NCBI GenBank assembly: GCA_963995525.1 | Contig: OZ023212.1 | Span: forward strand, 10,456,229 to 10,520,228 | Direction: 5' to 3' | Length of the DNA stretch: 64,000 nucleotides | Source of the DNA: Escarpia spicata | Lineage: Eukaryota > Annelida > Polychaeta > Sabellida > Siboglinidae | Shown: piece by piece, positions 35,301 to 45,384 of the stretch | Layout of the letters: each line of letters starts with the position of its first letter | How positions within the stretch are numbered: the first letter of the stretch is position 1 | Made by a program: the position numbers and the translations under genes | Notes under the pieces: generated by a model | What the model saw: only the letters and a program-made list of their open reading frames with translations | What the model was told of the DNA's origin: nothing | Database searches by the model: none

Positions 35301-36018
35301 TGCCTCCATGTCTGTCCCAGACACTGACAACATGACACAAGGTCATAACAAAGAGTAGAGCTATTAGTACTACAATTTGTAAAGCGTCATATATTTGGGA
35401 CCAGTAGGTCATCAGATTGTTCAACAGTATGTGCAGACACTGTAAAGCACACATGTATATAATCACTAGAACCAAGTAACTATATAAATAAATTGTATGC
35501 TAACTTAAATCAATCAATAAATGTAACCTTGGTGAAACTAGATCAACATAAAATAATAAATAAATTAAATAAAGGCCTTCCAAAAAGATATGCTCATTTC
35601 AAGTTATTTATATATTGTGTCCTCATCACATCAAACCAATCAATTATTGAACACAACAGTGTAGTTTTGTTGATAATTATTTCTACTGATCTCTCATAGA
35701 TCATGTTTGTTATTTCGTATGAGATTTGTAAGTCACCATCTCTGAAAATTCTGAATTTATATCCATTTATCAGCAGTTTATTTTCTTGATAAATAGTCAC
35801 ATTTTGACAGGATAACTTCTACTTCTTCTTCCTTGCACTCTTACGAGATGGATGGCCACATCCATAGTCTGTGACTCACCTGACCCGTTCCACACGCTTG
35901 ATCCGTCGCACAGTGCCAGCTTCAATTCATCACCCAGTCCTCGCTCGGCCAGCAGGTAATAGTCCCGGTCCAAGGCTGTAATCTTACAGAACGTCTTCCC
36001 TTCTTTGACGTCAGTCAT
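26299..36018 (-). CDS. XRCC4: DNA double-strand-break repair scaffold XRCC4 (complete, 11 exons)
   Basis: Exons in transcript order: 36018-35880, 35323-35130, 34297-34133, 33506-33450, 33200-33146, 32675-32631, 32463-32388, 31361-31319, 31030-30924, 27989-27891, 26392-26299. This gives about 357 residues (human protein about 336). Residues 1-120 match the XRCC4 head (DGSSVWNG, FVWKKCVLQESVKFQLGHVQL); about 120-205 form the stalk coiled coil (NLEKCVAAKEELEKDMFSK, FLNVINDKKAKIRELREE). A Ser/acidic tail follows with SEYDTEEES, a basic patch RRFGRQKRGKKG like the vertebrate nuclear-localisation site, and the terminus VDDLMADL. XRCC4 binds DNA ligase IV and XLF in non-homologous end joining. Every phase fits. 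The start is the first Met of the head and the gene looks intact. The exon 6-7 join has a second consistent reading. Confidence 0.93.
27000..27360 (+). mobile_element. LINE 3'-end fragment
   Basis: Broken plus-strand frames contain KMEELRE, then RGRPELRWRDS and RAEDMRAGENGSG, the usual basic C-terminus of an endonuclease/reverse-transcriptase polyprotein. Related to 18865-19185. Confidence 0.65.
27361..27775. repeat. Two-level minisatellite grown from the LINE C-terminus
   Basis: The base unit is 18 bp (atggcccccatcctgtgg and variants); a longer unit adds caaaggatcaagaatggcag and tggaccgatgtga. Unit lengths are multiples of three, so several frames stay open on both strands for over 120 codons; I read these as a by-product, not genes. 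The first copy lies in frame with the LINE tail ...WMAPILWMAPILQRIK. Confidence 0.9.
27891..27989 (-). CDS. XRCC4: XRCC4 exon 10
   Basis: Acceptor gttttttgtag, frame FGRQKRGKKGAVSKPTLPKV..., donor gtaagg, phase 2 both sides. Carries most of the putative nuclear-localisation basic patch. Confidence 0.9.
28222..28690. repeat. 36-bp minisatellite in XRCC4 intron 9, about 13 copies
   Basis: Unit cagtctgtgcagtgacat + agagagttaaatactaaa. Variant copies (tagaga, tagaca, tgagag; tctgtg, tctctg) recur in the same order, showing a higher-order period of several units. The minus-strand open frame of CLVFNSQCHCTD repeats follows from the 36-bp period. Confidence 0.95.
29762..30328. repeat. 47-bp minisatellite in XRCC4 intron 9, 12 copies
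   Basis: Nearly identical contiguous units (ccttgacactcatcacacat + gacgcagtctacccatctac + ccagtcg) with two or three variable bases (cgcag/cgtag, ctacc/ctatc, tcgcc/tcacc). No spacers. The low divergence points to recent growth. Confidence 0.95.
30924..31030 (-). CDS. XRCC4: XRCC4 exon 9
   Basis: Acceptor gtctctttcccag, frame KVCQSKKTRLKSEENDSSLI..., ending DQDDSPSVCSR, donor gtaggt, phase 2. Resembles the vertebrate acidic segment before the nuclear-localisation site. Confidence 0.88.
31319..31361 (-). CDS. XRCC4: XRCC4 exon 8
   Basis: 43 bp, frame (S)EYDTEEESKVTVTK, donor gtaact. Matches the conserved YDxxTDEES-like motif of XRCC4. Its acceptor gtttacag/TGAGTATGAC seeds the array just upstream in the transcript (31352-32108). 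Confidence 0.88.
31352..32108 (-). repeat. Minisatellite made of the XRCC4 exon-8 3' splice junction
   Basis: About 33 copies of a unit near 23 bp. On the minus strand each reads tgtttacagTGAGTATGACATT(A/G), that is, an acceptor plus the first ten exon bases. The real exon is the copy at the transcript-downstream end. Some units have attcag or ctgaaa changes, but most keep ACAG. Confidence 0.95.
32388..32463 (-). CDS. XRCC4: XRCC4 exon 7 (frame ambiguous)
   Basis: In the preferred reading the frame is SNPKSSKRPHKRAESTESNS... with donor CAG/gttatc, phase 1 in and phase 2 out, giving a Ser-rich tail with basic KRPHKR. If donor CAA/gtaaca (exon end 32394) is used with an exon-6 acceptor 5 bp later, the frame KSKVQQTTSQESGEYREQLI is also open. 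Confidence 0.65.
32631..32675 (-). CDS. XRCC4: XRCC4 exon 6
   Basis: Acceptor gatttctttcag, frame (V)ETLQAGCMASTSNI, donor gtaagt, phase 1 both sides. It continues the coiled coil REEVETLQA. A second AG 5 bp inside the exon permits another frame (see exon 7). Confidence 0.7.
33146..33200 (-). CDS. XRCC4: XRCC4 exon 5 (stalk)
   Basis: Acceptor ctttaacag, frame FLNVINDKKAKIRELREE, donor gtaaga, phase 1. Nearly matches the XRCC4 stalk around the ligase-IV-binding region. Confidence 0.93.
33450..33506 (-). CDS. XRCC4: XRCC4 exon 4 (stalk)
   Basis: Acceptor tttgcag, 19 codons NLEKCVAAKEELEKDMFSK, donor gtattt, phase 0. Matches the family's FEKCVSAKEALE stretch. Confidence 0.93.
34133..34297 (-). 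CDS. XRCC4: XRCC4 exon 3 (head end and start of stalk)
   Basis: 55 codons: FQLGHVQLTKTDGQTTAFQQ..., ending ERSRALR, donor gtgaga, phase 0. The change from beta strand to long helix matches XRCC4. Confidence 0.93.
35130..35323 (-). CDS. XRCC4: XRCC4 exon 2 (head domain)
   Basis: Acceptor catgttgtcag, frame VSGTDMEAWSRPLKMEHADF..., ending FVWKKCVLQESVK, donor gtatgt, phase 0. Confidence 0.93.
35880..36018 (-). CDS. XRCC4: XRCC4 exon 1 (start)
   Basis: ATG at 36018-36016, frame MTDVKEGKTFCKITALDRDY..., ending DGSSVWNGS, donor gtgagt, phase 1. DGSSVWNG corresponds to the family's DGHSAWTG. No upstream in-frame Met of better context is seen. Confidence 0.92.
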
Positions 36019-36539
36019 GGCTGCAAAACATGGTTTTGTGTGATGGTCTTACTTTCAGATATATCAATCCATACAGATTGATATCTAATGGCATATTTGT
36101 GAAGTGCATCCCACAGTAATCATAGTGGCAGAGCAACACAGATAATCAGCTTTGTCCTATTATTTGAGCAACTCCACCAGCTATCAGGGGTTTTGCCAGA
36201 GACCTGTCTTCACCAGTGGCAGATGACTGGCCAAGATGGGTCATTACAACTGATAGGATAGGTGGAATTTAGACAGGGCCAGCTGGCCAGTAGATTATCT
36301 AATAGTTCCAAGTCTAGTGGCCCACAGTAATGACTATCATTGGCACAACTGGTAGTGAAACAAATCAAATGGACTAGTATTAAATAATTAGATAGATCAA
36401 ATGACAGTTGGTTTGTCACTGAACCAAACTAAACTGGCTAATAATGGCTGTGATTGGTGTCAATGTTCAGATGCTAAAAGGCACACTTTTGATTAATTCA
36501 AGACTGACCAAATTGTGTTTCCGGCTTCTTGTCACATTA

Positions 36540-36710
36540 GATACAGTGGAATCTCATTAAGAAGTCACCCTTGGGACTGGGCAAAACGTGATGTAAACGG
36601 CGAGGACTAACTCCTATAATTTGCTGTCACAGATATTATTTGGGACTGTCTTAGGGTGACCTTAATTTCAAGGTGGCTGTATTACTGAGATGACTGTAAA
36701 TTCTTTAAAA
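36540..36710. repeat. Dispersed AAGGTCACC repeat (copy 3), MITE-like
   Basis: Starts tacagtggaatctcattaag, a pogo/Tigger-like end, and contains gtcacccttgggactgggc and ggtggctgtattactgag, shared in inverted order with 19789-20060. Confidence 0.5.
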
Positions 36711-36779
36711 AATGCATGTAAAAAAAAACTATTGTTTAGACAATTCCTAAAAACAGAAAAGATGCAAAACAGAAAAATT

Positions 36780-38620
36780 ACAATATAAAAATAAACTGAC
36801 AGTCATTTTGAGATATACAGAAAATCAACACAACTCCGACCTTCTAGAATTAAACAAGAACATGAAAGAAACTTGGAGAATTTTGAATACTTTAATTAAT
36901 AAAAAGAAAAAAGAATCTGAATACCCTACCCAGTTTAAAGATAAGGCAAATAAAATCAGAGGCAGAAAGAATATTGCAAATAGTTTAATAAATTCTTTTC
37001 AAATATAGGTTCTGCACTAGCTAAGGAAATACCTAAATGCAACATTAACTTCAACCATTAGATTTGAATGGAAAGACAGAGGAGACATTATTTCTTAATC
37101 CTGTTACTAATGATGATATTGTCACTAGTAAATAATACAAAAAGCAAAAACTCAAAAGATCATGATGATATTGATATATGCCTAATTAAGCTGGTAATAC
37201 TAAAAACTACTAAAACCTTTAAAACACATAATATTCAACAATTCGCTACAAAACTGAGTCTTTCCTGATAACATGAAAAATTGCTTGTGTTATCCCTGTA
37301 TTTAAAAATGGCGATGCACAAGAGTTCTCAAACTACAGGCCGGTATCAACATTACCTCAGTTTTAAAAAATACTAGATATTCCAGAATAGACTCATGTCT
37401 GTTTTGAATGTTAAACAAATACTGTACAATGGCCAATATGGATTTAGAAAAAAAAAACTCAACACCAATAGCAATATTAGAACCTGTGGAAGAAATTACA
37501 ACAGCTATGGTCAAATCACAGTCTTCGATAGGAGTATTTATAGATTAAAAGAAGGCTATTGATACAGTTCACCACAGCATTCTCCTAAAAACATTAGAAA
37601 ATACTATACTAGGACAAGTTTTATTTATCCTGTATATTAATTACATGTGTAAAGTATCACCTATGATGAAATGTATAATATTTGCCGATGACACACACTT
37701 CTTGTACACAGGTGATGATATATCAGAAATGTACAAAACTGTATCTACAGAATTGGATTAATTAAGTATGTGGTTTAATGCAAAAAAACTATCTTTAAAT
37801 GTTTCAAAAACAAATTTTATGGTAATAAGTAGGAAGAAGATTATTAACAATCCCACAGTTAGCATAAATGGTATTAATATTGAAAGAGTGTATATTACAA
37901 AATTCCTTGGTGTTCACGTTGACTATCAATTGGATTGGACTGAACACATTAAGAGAATAAAAATAAAATTGCTAAGAATGTATCTGTCATGAATAGAGTT
38001 AAGTACCTGGGGCCGGTTTCATGAAGTGTACTTAAAGTTACACAATTATTTAACATCACGTGTTTGCATAAACTCCTATGCTCGCTTATATTAAAAAAAC
38101 ATGTAATTTATTAAGACAATCATCATAGCGATAAGAACGTTCTTAGCCGCTTCGTGAAACCGGCCCGTGTTGAATAGTAATGAGTTATATGAGCATAATA
38201 CAACCTCTCCATTTGTTACAGAAAAATATACGAATATGTAAACATGAAGCGTAATTGTCACACAATTGTTCAGTACTTTAAAACTTTGTGTGTGTACGAT
38301 TTGATTGACCTCAACAATATGGTGTTCATGTTTAAGGTCCATAACAATTTGCTTCCTAGTCATTTATTAAGTTACTTTAAGAGAGTGTGTGATAGTCACA
38401 ATCATAATACTCGCAAAAAAACAATAATTACAAAATAAAGTATAGTAGAACGGCACACAAAGCTGCTTGTACTAGTATTAAAGGTTCAATATTATGGAAT
38501 CAATTGCATCCAGACCTGTCATCATGCAGAATGGTTCATCAGTTTTAAAATAATTACAAAAGAATTCTCCTACAAAACTATGAAAGGTTGTATTAATTAT
38601 TACCAATAAACAATTTAGTT
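36780..38620 (+). mobile_element. Degenerate LINE (Jockey/CR1-like reverse transcriptase), interrupted by a MITE
   Basis: Broken plus-strand frames follow RT order: LNKNMKETWRILNTLINKKK, NYRPVST, YNGQYGFRKK, the catalytic FADDTHFLYTGDD at about 37680, LSLNVSKTNFM, FLGVHVDYQLDW, then after the insertion YDLIDLNNMVFMFKVHNNLL and TRKKTIITK. At least six frameshifts or stops. No endonuclease is left, so it is 5'-truncated. Confidence 0.85.
38010..38166. mobile_element. 157-bp MITE with GGGCCGGTTTCA ends inside the LINE
   Basis: Left GGGCCGGTTTCATGAAGTG; right, reverse-complemented, GGGCCGGTTTCACGAAGCG. It splits the LINE reading between NRVKYL and the YEHNTTSPFV segment, so it is younger than the LINE. 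No clear target duplication. Confidence 0.85.
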
Positions 38621-38774
38621 ATTATTATTAAGTTTTCATAATTACACGCATTTCCTTTCAACTTATTTGTAAAATGATTGTATAGAGTTTTAGCATCCAG
38701 GTGCTGTATTTGGTTCAGTTGTGATATATTATCATTATGTATGGCCGCATCTTGTATATATAATTATGTATGTT

Positions 38775-39800
38775 TACTTCTTCTTCTTCTGAATAATGTC
38801 GTAGCCTTGTGGTGACTTCCGGGTAATGTCCCACAGGTTTATTATTTTTTTGGTGCACACGTTTGATGCAATACCGGTTTTTCTAAATATAATCAAAAAC
38901 CATGTAAATGGTGAATAAAAATGTGGTAAAAAACACTTGACTGTCATAAATATTATGTGGCGTGGACTGTGGGATTAGTTTGCTCCCCAGCCTCCCAGCT
39001 GCTGCTTGAAAGCTACCAGTGAAGTGGTATCTGGTGTGGCTGGTGGGATGGTAATTCCAGAGACGTGCAGCTGAGGGGGAAAATTAGTGGAGATATGTGT
39101 TAGTCTTGTAGTATGGGATCATGAATTTGTAATTACATGCTCTGGTTGTATACAAGCCTGGCTGATGCATTTCAGTAGGAAGTGTGATGTCGACAAGGCC
39201 GTTTATGACTTTGTACATAATACAGACCTTGTCGACTTTTCTTCTGGTTTCAAGCTTTGGAAGCTCAAGTCTAGTATTGAGATCAGAGACGTTTGTCGTT
39301 GGTTTAATGTCATGAAAGATCTGCCTGGCAGCTCTCCTCTGGACCATCTCGATGTCAGACTTGAGCTTCATCTGGTGGGGGTCCCAGACTAGTGAGGTAT
39401 ATTCCAGTACTGGACGGGCTAAACTTTTGAAGGAATGTGATTGAATGGTGGCTGGCCATCCTTTGAAGTTTCTATAGGTGAAGGCACTTGTCTTATTTGT
39501 CTTAGCTGTGGTGGCCTTTACTGGCTTTTTGTGTTTCCCCCAGTGGAGGTGTTCATTAATCTTGACACCAAGATACTTTACGCTGGTTTCTTGTTTGAGT
39601 GTTTAACCATGTTGGCAATTTTCTTTTTTGTGACTGTCATCACCTGGCATTTGTCTAAGTTGAATTGCATTTGCCATTTCTCTACCCATAGCTCCAGAGA
39701 GTCCAGGTCTTGTTGGACTTGGAGTATCTTGCTATCATTTGTGTTTTTTATGTTGAATAAAATTGAATTCAATGAATTATGGAAGAAATTGTCAAGGTTT
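38775..39800 (-). mobile_element. LINE 3' part (CR1/Jockey-like RT C-terminus)
   Basis: Minus-strand frames: DLDSLELWVEKWQMQFNLDK, then ARPVLEYTSLVWDPHQMKLK, VQRRAARQIFHDI and LPKLETRRKVDKVCIMYKVI, and a tail ending in (GAAGAA)n at about 38780-38790. Opposite in direction to its two neighbours. Confidence 0.85.
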
Positions 39801-39929
39801 TTCTGTTAAAGGGACATTTTATATTATGTATAGCAGAACTAGGCAATTCACTACTACCGGTAGTATACATTTAAAGTCTAAATACAAAAAACGAAAGTGA
39901 AAAGAAACTAAATCATCATGTCAGATTGA

Positions 39930-40690
39930 ATTGATTAACAACTTATTAACACTGAGAAATGGCAACACACATGGCTTATGAAATTCAACCCCACTAAATG
40001 TTATACAATGACAATAGCCTCAAGAAAACCTACACTAAACCTCTACACCTTCTGCGGACAACAACTTAAATCTGTTGAATCACACTGTTATCTTGGCATA
40101 CATATATCAAATACATTAAATTGGACAATACAAAGCAACTCAGTCACACAAAAAAGCACAACAGACATTGGGAATTATTAGAAGAAATTTAAATAAATGC
40201 CCAACCCAAATCAAGTCCATAGCCTACACAACCCTTGTCTGCCCTATACTCGAATATGCGTCAGCATCATGGGATCCACATTGCCTAAGAAATATCAAAC
40301 TCATAGAAAGAACCCAGAGACAAGCCGCCAGATTTTGTAAGAACAACTATTCTAGAGAGCCAGGAACGGTAACACAACTCCTTAAAGATCTCCAGTGGGA
40401 CACCCTCCAATCAAGAAGAAAAACCCAAAGACTTAGCATATTATATCAAATGGAACATAACCTCATAGTCTAGATATCCCACTAGATCAATACATCAAAC
40501 GCAACACCAGATGCTCACGTAAACATAATAAACAGTTAGTACAAATCAGGAACTCGACAAACATATTTGGAAACAGCTTTTTTCCAGTCACAATAAAAGA
40601 GTGGAATTCTCTACCTCCAAGCATTGTATCAAGTATATCACTGAATTCATTCCAAATTAGTCTAGCCCAACATGTAAAAAAATAATCCAT
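39930..40690 (+). mobile_element. LINE 3' part (third, plus strand)
   Basis: WLMKFNPTKCYTMTIASRKP, SHCYLGIHISNTLNW, a frameshift, then YTTLVCPILEYASASWDPHC, QRQAARFCKNNYSREPGTVT and LFFPVTIKEWNSLPP-like words. Truncated at the 5' end. Confidence 0.85.
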
Positions 40691-40750
40691 AAGAGCCACC
40701 ATGCGCACTGGCATGATGTGTAGGACATTTTGCCAGTCAAAATACAGATA

Positions 40751-41555
40751 CAGATTATCCAACTTCCTCTTCCACAGCTACTGTCACTGGTAGTGGTTAC
40801 TAACGAATACGTGTTCCCAACAAATTACCAGTGTATTTTGTGTTAGTAGCCCAGAAACGTTTATACTAAATGCTGCTGCAGCTGCTACGCATCAGTAAAG
40901 TCAATTTAAAAAGAGTGCCGTGGTATCGAGTCTGCCCGGTCGTTTGCTCGTTTACCTGTTCAGTGGGCGATAATGGAGCGCATATAAATCTGCAGCACAG
41001 CAACGGTGAACAAGATCATTTGCATGAGACCACAGTTCCGTTGTTTCAACAGGCGTTTCGTTCTTCCAATTCACCGCTGAATGGACATGGTCCAACCGTC
41101 CAACGCCGTAATGAACTATGCATACGAATCCGTACGGCGTTTTATCTACTCAGCAATTTAACCTTTGATGATATGCGTAGGCCTTATTTCTTGTACTTCT
41201 TCTAATCTATGCATAAGTGTATAATCCGACTCTGCAACATATAGTCGCACTAAAAATCAAACTGCATGTTCTAACCAAATGCAAACGTTATATTAACATT
41301 TACATGCTATCTGTGTAAGTATAATGTGTGTGATGTTGGTGACTGATTATATTGAATGTGGTGTTGCACCCGTAACTTAACATTTTAAACTGATTTGCAA
41401 TAGCTGCTTTATGTTTATTTAGCTTCATCGTACGTGCCATATAGAAGAAATATATAATAAATAATTAATTAACAAAAATAATCAACGTATGATTAACAGA
41501 TTATCCAACTTCCTCTTCCACAGCTACTGGCAGTGGTTGCTAACGAATACGTGTT
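40751..41555. repeat. Direct repeats of about 60 bp, 746 bp apart, around a GC-richer block
   Basis: cagattatccaacttcctct + tccacagctactg is found at 40751 and 41497, both followed by taacgaatacgtgtt. Between them, 40860-41200 is richer in GC than its surroundings and open for 111 codons on the plus strand (40870-41205); I recognise no protein there. Could be a partial tandem duplication or an unidentified element. Confidence 0.6.
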
Positions 41556-42160
41556 GCGCTCCAATATCATGGTGTTAGTGGTTATTATCAAGTAGCTTAT
41601 AGTGATCGATCGATATGCTTATAATAGTTGTTGTTGAGAAACTATGTGTTCACAGTGTGCGTGCATGCGTGCGTGTGTAATGATCAAAATATAAAAAACT
41701 ATACTTGCTGTGATTGTACGTACAGATTAAACATATTAATTTAGTTTTTGTAGTTAATTATACGTAATATTATCCAATAAAACTGAAGCGAATTGCAGTA
41801 AAATCACATATGCATACTAATTATGGTGAATATATAATTAGTATTAATATGCATGACAGTTTTATTTCTAACAGAATATAAAGAAAAAAGTATGCTGATT
41901 TATGTAATGTATATATGTATGTATATGGCATAGAACAGTAATGTATATAATGTGTTTGTATGACGATTGACGAGACAAGCTGTCACAGACCATTCTTGTA
42001 ATTTACAACACTTAGTATATTTTTATGTTTAATCAATATTTTTTTAAATAATTATGCGTAAGGTACAGCAATCAGATTCTAACAAATCTTGGTCATCCTA
42101 GACATGTTTGGATGTATGCATACTCCATTCTCTCTATTCCAGACAGGTATTTCCCATGCA
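41556..42160. other. AT-rich stretch, nothing recognised
   Basis: Repeated short words such as tatgtatgtatatg, but no transposon end, exon or gene. Confidence 0.5.
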
Positions 42161-42174
42161 TCAAAGTTAATATT

Positions 42175-42280
42175 CCCTTACAAAAAAATACCACTCAAAT
42201 ACCATTGAATGGTATTAGGGTGTATTATGGCCAAGGGTATTTGAATGGTCTTCAATGGTATTTTGAATGGTCCTTAAGCT
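42175..42280. repeat. Imperfect inverted/tandem AATACCATTGAA repeat
   Basis: aataccactcaaataccattgaatggtatt is followed by gggtatttgaatggtcttcaatggtattttgaatgg, which is largely its reverse complement. Could be a small MITE. Confidence 0.55.
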
Positions 42281-42289
42281 GCCACTAAG

Positions 42290-42860
42290 GACCCCTCTGA
42301 TATTATATTTCCAGCACCATCTTCTAGAGGCCCGACATTAATTATCATGAGCTTTCTGTTTGCTCCGAATATATCCATAAAAACTCTTCCTGTCACGTTT
42401 TATATTAGAAGCTAATTTTTTCATAGCTTCTCTTTGAATTTCTAATTTAAGTTGTAGCGTGGATAAGTGCTCCTTTATAAATGTATCTATACGACTTCCA
42501 TATCATTTGTTTGTACTTATTTTTTCTAATGGCTTCTTTCGATAAGTGTTTCTTTCTGGACCGTTTCCCTTGTTTTTCAACAGAACAAATTTATCGACGA
42601 TGCACTAAATTTCACTCTTTGATATTTATCATTGTAGCTGTTACTGTCTTATTCTTCAGGTGTGTTATTCCAGTCTATCTTTGCTAAATATTTCCTCATC
42701 GTTCTTATATCTTCCTTTATGAAAATTTCTCCTGTAGTGCATGCTTTTTACTATTCCTTTCGGATTTTACTTTGATGGTAAAATGTATCTGGTTGTGACC
42801 ACTACTCCGGCCCCATGCAGTGGCTCACATATCTTGACATTGTCAACTAATTCATTCTGT
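42290..42860 (-). mobile_element. LINE fragment (endonuclease-RT linker)
   Basis: Broken minus-strand frames: NELVDNVKICEPLHGAGVVV, then NFHKGRYKNDEE, KHLSKEAIRKNKYKQMIWKS, KRSYEKI and FLWIYSEQTE, which is the typical linker of CR1/L2-like elements. Interrupted by several stops. Confidence 0.7.
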
Positions 42861-42894
42861 GAGAGGACAAAACAAAGTGTTTGTTAATTTTTTT

Positions 42895-43040
42895 GCGTGT
42901 GTGAGTGTGTGCGTGTGTGTGCATGCACGTGTGTGTGCGTGTGTGTGTGCGTGCGTGCATGCATGTATGCGTACGTGTGTGTGTACGTGTGTGTGTGTGT
43001 ACGTGCGTGCGTGCTTGCATGCGTGCGTACGTGTGTGTTG
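42895..43040. repeat. (TG)n with TGCATGCG interruptions
   Basis: About 145 bp of alternating purine-pyrimidine sequence, a possible Z-DNA former. The open Cys/Val/Arg frames over it are low complexity. Confidence 0.9.
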
Positions 43041-44050
43041 CCGGGGCTAAGAGACAGAGGTGTTTGAGGTGTATACTTAGTTATAAAGCGTTGATGAATA
43101 TTGTTGTTTATCAGTACTTATGTTGGATTGGTATGGTTAACAGCAACACAGTTGTCAGTGTTATGGAATTGCCAAATTAACCTGTTGGCATCAGTAATGT
43201 GTATGTAAACGCCCTATTATCGCCCAATGTCAACGTGACTGCTATCGGTGTCAAGTCTGTGTCTGTGAGCGAGTCACATTGTGATGGTGCATGTTGTCGG
43301 TAATCTGAACACATCTAGATTTCGCTGCTACATGTACCCTGCATATTTTCCTAATTTTTTTCATTATTTAAATAACCCAAATTAGTTTTCCTACTTTTCC
43401 TTTGGCATATATGCCTATAAGGCTAAGCCTAATTAAGGCTCGTGCCTATGCCTACGGGCGTATATATATGGCTATGCCTCTGACTCAACCCATACTCGGA
43501 GGAGCACCTACAAGGTGAATGATGCTAGTAATAATTTAACAATTTTATGCCAGTTAAGTGAATGATTGCCGTTTTCTCATATAATCAGCCAGCCAATGTC
43601 ACTTTGATCATCTCCAGTTACATATATGGATCTATTTGGCAAAATTTTATATTTTTTTAAAAACGGCATATTTATATTGAGGGAGTGATCATCGGACGGC
43701 CCAATGTACTGTACTAAAGTCTTAAATCTTTACACTGAATACCACCCAATCAATCAACCAGAAGATGAAAAACAACACGATGCTTATGGCACAATGAATT
43801 GGATATTGCTCTGGTTTTCATACTGTTTGCTGTAGTTTAATACATTGCCATAAAAAAATGTATAGGTGACACGAAACATAAAAATAAAACCATTTTGGTA
43901 GCATTTAGTATGCCTCAGACTCAGTGTTGTTGTAGATCGATCTATAACTCAATAACGATAATTATTCACTAAAACGTTTCTATCAGACGATTATTTCCAA
44001 ACTGAACTTATTAAATATGTCACTACCAATGTCCACAATGTTCTTATCCA
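43041..44050. other. Unique AT-rich sequence, nothing recognised
   Basis: No coding signal or repeat family identified in about 1 kb. Confidence 0.5.
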
Positions 44051-44053
44051 ATG

Positions 44054-45357
44054 CTACACTACGATTGTGAACGTCAGTTCATAGATTAAGTTTCTCCGGT
44101 GGTTTTCTAATTCTTCCGGATCTACGAACGCTTGTACGTCAGACAGCGGTGCGTCCGACGGCGGTGCACGTACTTCAGACGGGGGTGCACGTACGTCAGA
44201 GGGCGGTGCGCGTACGTCAGACGGCGGTGCGCGTACTTCAGACAGCGGTGGATCTCCCCGAACAGGTTCCTCCGGAGACATAGGCAGTTCAGAAGATAGT
44301 TTCTTCTCCGACACTGAGTTCCCTTCCTTTTCGTCATTTAGACGACGACTTCTCACATGGTCGACGTGTCTCCGCACAACTCTCCTATCCTCCAGGCGAA
44401 CCCTGAATGCCACTGGACCAGTACGTCTCTTCCACAATAACGCCTCGGAGCCATTTTGTTTTTCCACTGAAGTTCATCACGAACAGAGTGTCGCTGACTC
44501 GGAGTGTGCGATCCTTCGCATGAACGTTGTGCGATTCTACTTGCTTCTGTTGTCGGTGAAGAACACGCTGGCCAATGTCTGGGTGCATTAATCAAGGTGC
44601 GAACGCGGACGTCGTCCCAGTAACATCTCAGCTGGAGACAATCTGGTTGTGCTTTGAGTTGTGTTCCGGTAACGCAATAAGAATCTGGAGACTCTCGTTT
44701 CAACTGTTCCTCCCGTGAGTTTCGCGAATCCTTGTTTGAAGGTCTGCACTGCTCTCTCGGCCAAACCGTTTGAAGCTGGATGATAAGGTGCCACACAAAT
44801 ATGCTGAATGCCATTTCTCAACATACATGTTGCGAACTCGTCATTTGTGAAACAACTGCCATCATCACTGACAATGGTTTCGTCGAGGCCATGAATAGCG
44901 AATGTTCGCCTCAAACACTCCAGTGTAGCACTTGTTGTTGCACTGTGCACAGGGAACACATCCACCCATTTGGAATGCGCGTCGATGAGAACCAGGAACA
45001 TTGTTCCCTGTATAGGCCCAGCGTAGTCGAGATGGAGTCGAGACCATGGTTTCTCTGGCCAATCACATGGATGTAGCCTTGCTTCACCAGGAGCTGCGCG
45101 GTTCTCTTGGCAGACCGAGCACGTATTTACTTTGTTTTCCAGTGCTTCGTCGATACCTGACCACCAGACCTCTGGCTAGATCTTTCTTCTTGCGATACCG
45201 GGGAGTGCTTCGTGTAGGCCGTCAATCACACGAGCTCCGCCCTGAGGTGGTACCACTACTCGATTCCCCCACAGCAGCATTTGGTGCTGCAATTCCGCAC
45301 TGCTCTGAAATAAAATCACCTCGTAGTTCTCTGACTTGTTTCACGAACCCTATTTAA
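44054..45357 (-). pseudogene. Ty3/Gypsy retrotransposon pol fragment: integrase
   Basis: Reading from 45357 down: broken frames with an HHCC zinc-binding segment (DWRPTRSTPRYRK region and the CSVCQEN-type pair), then an open stretch 45001-44588 holding the integrase core with its three acidic residues visible in LIDAHSK, VSDDGS and NGLAERAVQ. A frameshift near 44588 separates the C-terminal domain (GKTKWLRG region). The last part carries an 8-residue repeat (PSDVRAPP, PSEVRAPP; five copies, about 44143-44245). No protease, RT or LTR is seen nearby, so this is a dead fragment. Confidence 0.85.
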
Positions 45358-45384
45358 ATAACGGCATAATGTTTGCGTCTTTCC

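Noticed and set aside
42859..43180. Cys/Val/Arg-rich frames
   Set aside because: They follow a (TG)n/TGCATG tract.
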